From CAZQCV01 sp964591665 (GTDB taxonomy: Bacteria; Patescibacteriota; Minisyncoccia; Phycocordibacterales; UBA9973): DNA of 37,357 bases. The notes beneath the pieces were generated by a model, which was not told the DNA's origin, searched no databases, and worked only from the letters and a program-made list of their open reading frames with translations. Made by a program: the position numbers and the translations under genes. Location: the NCBI GenBank assembly GCA_964591665.1, contig CAZQCV010000005.1, positions 1 to 37,357 of the forward strand, written 5' to 3'. Shown here piece after piece: positions 32,765 through 37,357 of this stretch. The first letter of the stretch is position 1. Each line of letters starts with the position of its first letter.

Positions 32765-32793
32765 AATATAGCATTATAAAAGGTTTTTGACAA
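32765..32793 (-). promoter_or_regulatory. Promoter of rpmE-prfA, leaderless spacing
   Basis: On the - strand TTGTCA (32788-32793), 17 nt spacer, TATATT (32765-32770), then 8 nt to the ATG at 32756. Both hexamers match consensus at five of six bases. The predicted start coincides with the start codon. A second TATAAT in the spacer (upstream of this -10) could give a leader of about 9 nt. Confidence 0.65.
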
Positions 32794-32803
32794 GTCTCAG
32801 AGA

Positions 32804-34210
32804 TTATCTACGAGAAACACCATATTGCTTAAGATAATCCATATCTGCTTGAATACTTGTGACCCGTCCCATAACTTGCTTACCATATGTACAAGACGAA
32901 CCACCAGATCCATAGTATTTACATGCTGCGCGTATTTGAGAAGCATAGGTGCTTGAAGCTCCTAAATCCTCTAAGTATACAGATGAAGCAGTTATAGCAT
33001 CTTGTGCATTCCAAGGATTTGATGAACCAGTGACCGCAGCAACACGACTCTCGACAAGCTTCCAAGTAGAAGGAATAAACTGCGCAGGACCCATCGCGCC
33101 ACCCCAACCAGCAACTCCTTTTATCGGACAAGAAATAACCGTTTTTGAATAATCCATACCATACCGAGAAGTAATTTCAATAAACGGCTTAACATCACGG
33201 GTTGGTTTCATAACATTCGTGAATGTTTCTTTTGTATTAATATTAAATCCAGCACCAGTTTCTGTGTTTGAAAGGTAACACTTACCAACGTTAGAACCTA
33301 AGTTTGATTCTTGCGTAAGAATAGCGAGCACGAACGCAGCTGGTACTCCTGTAGACGCTTGCGCATTTTCTGCATACGTAACAGCGGTACCGAATGGAAT
33401 GGCTTTTGTTTGGCCACCAGCAAAACTAAAAAGTCTCGCTTTTATCTCTGCTGCCTTTTTTTGCTTTGCGGCAATATCAGCCTGATATTCTTTTTCTTTA
33501 TCTTTACTAAATGAAAGAAGTTTTTGTTGTTCCTTTTGGTCACTTTCAATAGAACGCTTGTTTTTCTCAATAGCTGCTCGAGCATCAAGTTCTTGGTCTT
33601 GTTTTTGTTCTAGTGTCTTTTTTTCTAATTCCGTTTCAGTTTTGATCCCACGGATTGTATTGAGCGAATTTTTTATTCCCTCATTGATCGACTGAAAAGA
33701 ATCAAGATCCTGATAGAATTCTGAGAGTGATTTATCAGAGAGAAGTACGTGCACAATAGAGTTTTGTTGCACTTCGTTAGTTTTACGCAACAACTGAGCT
33801 AAAGAATCGTGCTCGCGTTCTACTTTTTCTTCGAGTGTTTCAATTTTTGCTACTTTGTTAGTGATTTCACCTGAAAGTTTTGAGATTACCAAATTTTTCG
33901 CTTTGATATCAAGTTGCGCTTTACCAATCTGTGTCTTGAGTATGGCAATATCACGAGAAAGCGAAGCGGATTTCCCTTTTTGACCATCCAATTGCTGTTG
34001 TTTTGCTGCAATTTCTGCTTCGAGCTGCTTGAGATCAGCTTCGAGTTTTGCTCGGTCAGATTGTGCAACTTGCAAATCGGTCTGTTGTGCAAGCACTGAT
34101 ATGGTAGGTATAAAGAACCCAAAGATAAGAACCATTGGAATTATGCTAGTAATTGCAACAGTCATAGACCGTTTTGTTTTGCGCTGTAAAAAATAAAACA
34201 TGCTATACAT
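32804..34210 (-). CDS. Secreted coiled-coil protein with C-terminal lytic transglycosylase-like domain
   Basis: A 468-residue cell-wall enzyme. It has a hydrophobic signal segment at about 16-40 ending in SVLAQQ, then a long coiled coil (about 42-255) resembling EnvC/PcsB-type hydrolase activators (QLEAEIAAKQQQL, ERKEQLL-like repeats), then a globular domain from about 265. That domain has AILTQESNLG near 302, with the putative catalytic glutamate, and GAMGPAQFIPSTWKL near 372, typical of MltB/SLT-type lytic transglycosylases that cleave glycan strands. Four cysteines in the secreted domain may form disulfides. I chose the ATG at 34210 just after an extended -10; an upstream ATG at 34243 in frame is possible. 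Confidence 0.87.
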   Translation of the reverse strand: MYSMFYFLQRKTKRSMTVAITSIIPMVLIFGFFIPTISVLAQQTDLQVAQSDRAKLEADLKQLEAEIAAKQQQLDGQKGKSASLSRDIAILKTQIGKAQLDIKAKNLVISKLSGEITNKVAKIETLEEKVEREHDSLAQLLRKTNEVQQNSIVHVLLSDKSLSEFYQDLDSFQSINEGIKNSLNTIRGIKTETELEKKTLEQKQDQELDARAAIEKNKRSIESDQKEQQKLLSFSKDKEKEYQADIAAKQKKAAEIKARLFSFAGGQTKAIPFGTAVTYAENAQASTGVPAAFVLAILTQESNLGSNVGKCYLSNTETGAGFNINTKETFTNVMKPTRDVKPFIEITSRYGMDYSKTVISCPIKGVAGWGGAMGPAQFIPSTWKLVESRVAAVTGSSNPWNAQDAITASSVYLEDLGASSTYASQIRAACKYYGSGGSSCTYGKQVMGRVTSIQADMDYLKQYGVSRR

Positions 34211-34232
34211 ATGTTGACGTAAGTATAGCATG
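34199..34232. repeat. Perfect 10-bp inverted repeat over the transglycosylase promoter
   Basis: CATGCTATAC (34199-34208) and GTATAGCATG (34223-34232) are perfect inverted copies separated by 14 nt. The right arm contains the extended -10 of the downstream gene and the left arm its start region, so the repeat could be an operator or a 5' mRNA hairpin. Confidence 0.75.
34222..34230 (-). promoter_or_regulatory. Extended -10 promoter of the transglycosylase gene
   Basis: On the - strand TGC-TATACT (34222-34230), an extended -10, ends 11 nt before the ATG at 34210. No clear -35. A leader of only about 4 nt is predicted. It lies inside one arm of the inverted repeat. Confidence 0.5.
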
Positions 34233-34266
34233 TTTATTACCATTTTTGCTAGCCGAGAGAGTGAAA

Positions 34267-34890
34267 CTAAGCTTCTGCCTCTTCTTTCTTGCCTTTCTTT
34301 GCAACTTCAATCTGAGAAAGATCGACTGGAGCTGTTTCAACTTCTTCTTTTGGTGGAGCAATAGATACAACAATTTCAGTAGGTTTCGTTAGAAGTACCA
34401 CATCCTTAGGAAGTACAATTTGTTCTGCGCTAATTTGACTTTGAATTGTATCAAGACCTGAAATATCAACACTGACCGCATGTGGAATGTTATTTGGCAA
34501 TGCTTCAACTTCTATCTCGTGCATCACTTTTACTAAAATTCCAAGACCACTCTTAACCGCTGGCGCAACACCAACAAATTCTAGTGGTACAGAAACATGT
34601 ACAGCTTTTTTCATATCAACAATCAAAAAGTCTGCATGAGATGGGAGATTCGTAAGTGGGTCAAACTGAACATCATGAATCAAGCTATTTATAGCCTTAC
34701 CATCAACCATAAGAGTCACCGGAGAAACTGTTCCCGCTTCTTTATAGATTTTGTAAAATTCTTTCTGGGCAACCACAAGAGACTGTGACTCTTTTCCAGA
34801 TGCGTATACAACAACAGGAATCTCGCCGTTCGAACGAATAAAAGAGATACTTGATTTGCTATCGCGATTTTTTGCTTGTATCGTAAACAT
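34267..34890 (-). CDS. rplY: 50S ribosomal protein L25, long Ctc form
   Basis: 5S rRNA-binding protein. The 207-residue product has the N-terminal L25 domain (about 1-90: FTIQAKNRDSKSSISFIRSNGEIPVVVY in consecutive parts, then GKAINSLIHDVQFDPL) and the C-terminal TL5/Ctc beta domain (about 95-185: VHVSVPLEFVGVAPAVKSG), ending in a Lys/Glu-rich tail. I chose the ATG at 34890; a longer frame starting at 34944 would lie within the rnpB terminator. Confidence 0.93.
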   Translation of the reverse strand: MFTIQAKNRDSKSSISFIRSNGEIPVVVYASGKESQSLVVAQKEFYKIYKEAGTVSPVTLMVDGKAINSLIHDVQFDPLTNLPSHADFLIVDMKKAVHVSVPLEFVGVAPAVKSGLGILVKVMHEIEVEALPNNIPHAVSVDISGLDTIQSQISAEQIVLPKDVVLLTKPTEIVVSIAPPKEEVETAPVDLSQIEVAKKGKKEEAEA

Positions 34891-34898
34891 ATCACCCA

Positions 34899-34927
34899 AC
34901 TCTACCTTAAAATAACGAAAAAAGCAA
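34899..34927 (-). promoter_or_regulatory. Possible promoter of rplY overlapping the rnpB terminator
   Basis: On the - strand TTGCTT (34922-34927), 17 nt spacer, TAGAGT (34899-34904), 8 nt before the ATG. Both hexamers are imperfect, but the spacing equals that of other genes here. The -35 overlaps the distal arm and U-tract of the rnpB terminator. Confidence 0.4.
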
Positions 34928-34954
34928 GAACACCTTCTCAGCAAAGGTGTTCTT
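34926..34954 (-). terminator. Rho-independent terminator of rnpB
   Basis: Perfect 11-bp stem AAGAACACCTT (34926-34936) / AAGGTGTTCTT (34944-34954), 7-nt loop, followed on the - strand by GCTTTTTT. It lies just after the RNase P RNA 3' end. Confidence 0.85.
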
Positions 34955-34961
34955 AGTTTCT

Positions 34962-35290
34962 ATGCATAGTTATAAGCCGAATTCTGTAACAATCATAAAG
35001 ATTGCGTTGATTATTTATCTAGGCCATACATTACTGTAGGGCTCAAGCAGTTCTCACGTATATTGCTATACGAGCACGACTTTGCACAGGGGTAAGGATT
35101 TAGCCGTTTCACCTTTATTTTACAATAAAGTTCATCCGTTTGCACGGAGCTTTCGCCTTTCGACTTGAGCGTCACTGTTCGCACCTCGTAGATTACTCTA
35201 GATGGGTATTACCCACTACCTGTTTTCTATAGAAACTATAGACTGTGTTCGGACTTTCCTCTTTTTGCAAAGCAATCAACAACTATGCAC
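34962..35290 (-). ncRNA. rnpB: RNase P RNA (bacterial type A-like)
   Basis: Catalytic RNA that removes tRNA 5' leaders. Conserved blocks on the - strand: GAGGAAAGTCCGAAC (P4 5' side, 35247-35261), GAAAGGCGAAAGC, GCTTGAGCC, GGCCTAGAT and ACAGAATTCGGCTTATA (P4 3' side, 34971-34987). The ends pair as P1 (TGCATAGTT 34963-34971 with AACTATGCA 35281-35289). The P15 position appears as a simple hairpin capped by GCAA (35057-35072), with no visible GGU motif for CCA binding. Length of about 330 nt is somewhat compact. Confidence 0.93.
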
Positions 35291-35298
35291 AGATGTCC

Positions 35299-35326
35299 AT
35301 AGTACCACAATAGACAGAAAAGCCAA
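35299..35326 (-). promoter_or_regulatory. Promoter of rnpB
   Basis: On the - strand TTGGCT (35321-35326), 16 nt spacer, extended -10 TGG-TACTAT (-10 at 35299-35304). Transcription would begin near 35291, exactly at the P1 helix of the RNA. Confidence 0.65.
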
Positions 35327-35373
35327 TAATTGTGCTATAATAATGGGTATATTTATTGATTAATCATAAGGTA

Positions 35374-35402
35374 TTGACTTTTTTATTATAAAGTGATATA
35401 AT
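35374..35402 (+). promoter_or_regulatory. Strong promoter of the surface-protein gene, leaderless spacing
   Basis: TTGACT (35374-35379), 17 nt spacer, perfect TATAAT (35397-35402), then only 7 nt to the ATG at 35410. The predicted start site coincides with the start codon and there is no room for a Shine-Dalgarno site. A further extended -10 (TGC-TATAAT, 35336-35341) upstream might give a longer transcript. Confidence 0.75.
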
Positions 35403-35409
35403 ACATACC

Positions 35410-37357
35410 ATGAAAACCATACTTACAAAAGCACTCTTCATTGTATTCCTTTGTGTAGTCAGCGTTGGAATAGTAAAAGTTGCACACGCAACAGTTTCTG
35501 TCAGTACAAACCCTGCAGTAAACGTTACTACAACAAGTGCCACACTTAAAGGATATGTAACTGCAAACGAATCATCAAAAGCGTGGTTCGAATACAAAGC
35601 ATGTTCAACCTGTACCCCAGACAATACTTGGGCATACACAGATGACATCAATATGACTGGTAACGGCCCAATCTCTTTGGGTGTTACAGGACTTTCACCA
35701 AATACCACATATCGCTATGTTGCATGGGTGCGCCCTTTTGCCGATGACGATGGCTCTGATGCGGTTCAAGCAACAGAAGTGCAAACATTCACAACTAATG
35801 CTTCAGGATCAGGCACCACAACAACTACATCAGTAGACCCTAATAGTTGTAAGATCCTCTCTTCTTCTGCAACGCCAAATACAATGACAGCTGGTGGAAC
35901 AACAACAATAGCATGGACCGCAACCACTGCGTGTAACACCATTTATCTTACGGAAGCACTTTCAGGACGAAGCTATACCATCGTAGGCTCTGCTGTTTTC
36001 AATGGAACAAAACAATTTACTATGCCGGTTGCAGGTTCCTACAACTTTAAACTAACTGCGATTGGTGTATATGATTCTTCAATTGCAAACGTTCCCGTAT
36101 TAGTAACTTCTAGTGGAACAACAGGTACAACAACAGGAACTACAACGTCTGGTTCAAGTGCAGTACAGTGGAACACACTTGGTAACGATCTCCCGCTTGT
36201 TCGATCAAAAGACTCAACAACAAACCCTGGCCCAGGTGGCTATGGTGTCACCACCACAAACGTTCGACCGGGTGATGTCGTGACGGTAATTTTGTACCAC
36301 CACAATACTGGTAATCTCACTGCAGCAAATGCAACGTTCCGATTAACGCCAATGAATACAACGCAATCAGGCACGCACGTATTCTATGGGACACTTACTG
36401 GCGGCGGAGTTTCTGCTCCAGCAGGTTCGACTACACTTTATACCACAGACGCTACACGACTAACATATATCCCTGGATCTGTAAAAATGTGGGGTAACGG
36501 TCCAGGATATGTTGCATACCCTATCGCACTTCCATATGGTCAAACTGGAGATGAACTCTTCACAAGTGGTCTTCGTATCGGTGATATTCCAGGTAAAAAC
36601 ACTTGTCCGATGGATGCAAGTCCTTATGATTTTTGTAACCAAGGTACAGTAACCGTACAATTTAAAGCAGAGCCAGTAACTCCACCATACGCAACATGTA
36701 CTATTAATAACTTCTATCCTACACAAACTACAGTACCTGTCGGAAGTACGTTCACCCTCAACTGGCAAACGACTAATTGTACAGATGTAAAAATCGACGG
36801 AGTAAATTTCGCAGTAGACGGAAGTGACACCTTTGGTCCTATTTATGGAACAACGAACTATACGATTACAGCAAGTAATCCAGGAAACACCGCACCTGCT
36901 CGTACTATTGCGGTATACACATCACAAGTACAACAACCACAGTGTAACGACGGTATTGATAATGACCTAAATGGATATACGGACTTCGCTGGTGGAGATC
37001 AAGGTTGTTATTCAGCAGTCGATCCTTCTGAATCTGGGTGGACACCACAACAAACGCAGTGTAGCATCACTAGTTTTGTTACTAACCCTACTGTCGTAAA
37101 TACGGGAGGATACTCTACCCTATCTTGGACTACAAATAACTGTGATTATGTGGAGATTAATGGAACTCGAGACAATCGATCAGGAACTCGAACAGTTGGT
37201 CCGATCAATTATTACCAAACATATCAACTTAAAGCTTGGAAATCTAATCAAGCACCTATCTATAGTTCTGTAAATGTAACTCCTACACAACAAACGACTC
37301 AATACGCCTGCTCCGACAACATCGACAACGACAACGACGGTCGTATCGACATGAACG
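35410..37357 (+). CDS. Large secreted multi-domain surface protein (3' partial)
   Basis: Open to the window end, 649 residues visible. A signal peptide (1-27, cleavage after AHA) is followed by a fibronectin-III-like domain (about 28-130; NTTYRYVAWVR), a Ser/Thr/Gly linker, an Ig-like domain opening at C147, another Thr-rich linker, a larger beta-rich domain (about 260-425; VRPGDVVTVILYHHNTGN), then two Ig-like repeats opening at C430 and C551 (C-x-I...G...L-x-W-x-T-x-x-C), each followed by an Asp/Asn-rich putative calcium loop (CNDGIDNDLNG at 512, CSDNIDNDNDG at 634). This is typical of long S-layer-like or adhesive proteins. Composition (Thr, Ser, Gly, Asn) differs from its neighbours. It is divergent from rnpB. 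Confidence 0.9.
   Translation, partial: MKTILTKALFIVFLCVVSVGIVKVAHATVSVSTNPAVNVTTTSATLKGYVTANESSKAWFEYKACSTCTPDNTWAYTDDINMTGNGPISLGVTGLSPNTTYRYVAWVRPFADDDGSDAVQATEVQTFTTNASGSGTTTTTSVDPNSCKILSSSATPNTMTAGGTTTIAWTATTACNTIYLTEALSGRSYTIVGSAVFNGTKQFTMPVAGSYNFKLTAIGVYDSSIANVPVLVTSSGTTGTTTGTTTSGSSAVQWNTLGNDLPLVRSKDSTTNPGPGGYGVTTTNVRPGDVVTVILYHHNTGNLTAANATFRLTPMNTTQSGTHVFYGTLTGGGVSAPAGSTTLYTTDATRLTYIPGSVKMWGNGPGYVAYPIALPYGQTGDELFTSGLRIGDIPGKNTCPMDASPYDFCNQGTVTVQFKAEPVTPPYATCTINNFYPTQTTVPVGSTFTLNWQTTNCTDVKIDGVNFAVDGSDTFGPIYGTTNYTITASNPGNTAPARTIAVYTSQVQQPQCNDGIDNDLNGYTDFAGGDQGCYSAVDPSESGWTPQQTQCSITSFVTNPTVVNTGGYSTLSWTTNNCDYVEINGTRDNRSGTRTVGPINYYQTYQLKAWKSNQAPIYSSVNVTPTQQTTQYACSDNIDNDNDGRIDMN

Noticed and set aside
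34891..34944. N-terminal extension of L25 starting at 34944
   Set aside because: It runs through the rnpB terminator, is Cys/Arg/Phe-rich and unlike L25; the ATG at 34890 fits the family start.
35364..35708. 114-codon open frame on the - strand opposite the surface-protein gene
   Set aside because: It covers the promoter and signal peptide of the + strand gene, has no recognisable motif, and is explained as a shadow of that gene.
36460..36768. 102-codon open frame on the - strand
   Set aside because: Antisense to the Ig-like region of the surface protein, Cys/Trp-rich by reversal of Thr/Asn codons; no start signal.
1..37357. Phage, insertion sequence, integron or CRISPR array
   Set aside because: No transposase, integrase, terminase or cas-like protein and no regularly spaced direct repeats were seen on either strand.

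Overview
The window looks like a chromosome segment of an ultra-small Candidate Phyla Radiation (Patescibacteria) bacterium, most likely of the Parcubacteria side. The evidence is indirect: AT-rich sequence, very short intergenic gaps, an archaeal-type AspS, a MurE-like ligase lacking its N-terminal domain, an ABC-2 exporter set, a CapA-like protein, ribosomal protein L9 present, and a family of large cysteine-rich proteins of a style I associate with this group. The code is standard: TGA is used as a stop. No phage, insertion sequence or CRISPR array is visible.

Left part (1-14727, + strand) is one long co-directional run: aspS (5' end cut by the window edge), a short-chain dehydrogenase, scpA-scpB (chromosome condensation), a compact cell-wall/division block murE-mraY-ftsW-murG, gltX, a small membrane protein, an rRNA methyltransferase of the RlmB/TrmH type, a CapA-like phosphoesterase, a cysteine-free endonuclease III, and a three-gene ABC-2 exporter.

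Middle part (14728-16516) holds convergent and divergent single genes: an EEP-family phosphatase/nuclease (-), a 71-residue protein (+), an unlisted 45-residue membrane ORF (-) and rpmA (+), with hairpin terminators between units.

Right part (16517-35292) is almost entirely on the - strand. Read in the direction of transcription it is: rnpB, rplY, a secreted coiled-coil/lytic transglycosylase, rpmE, prfA, tRNA-Ile(GAU), the whole F1Fo ATP synthase operon (atpZ-like, B, E, F, H, A, G, an extra 103-residue membrane protein, D, C) followed by trhO; then a DUF2177 membrane protein, rsmI, a small membrane protein, a CtpA-type protease, rplI and two tandem cysteine-rich paralogues. A scaffold gap of 100 N sits in atpG and is flanked by a 55-base exact duplication, so it is most likely an assembly artefact. 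The last 1.95 kb (+ strand) is the start of a large secreted, multi-domain surface protein that runs off the window.

Most interesting points: (1) the two tandem Cys-rich paralogues, one of which carries the same eight-cysteine module at both ends with identical spacing; (2) repeated placement of a -10 box 7-8 nt before start codons, suggesting leaderless mRNAs; (3) RNase P RNA whose P15 is capped by a GCAA tetraloop with no visible GGU motif, matching a tRNA gene without encoded CCA; (4) hairpins on both sides of atpE; (5) a clusterless endonuclease III.
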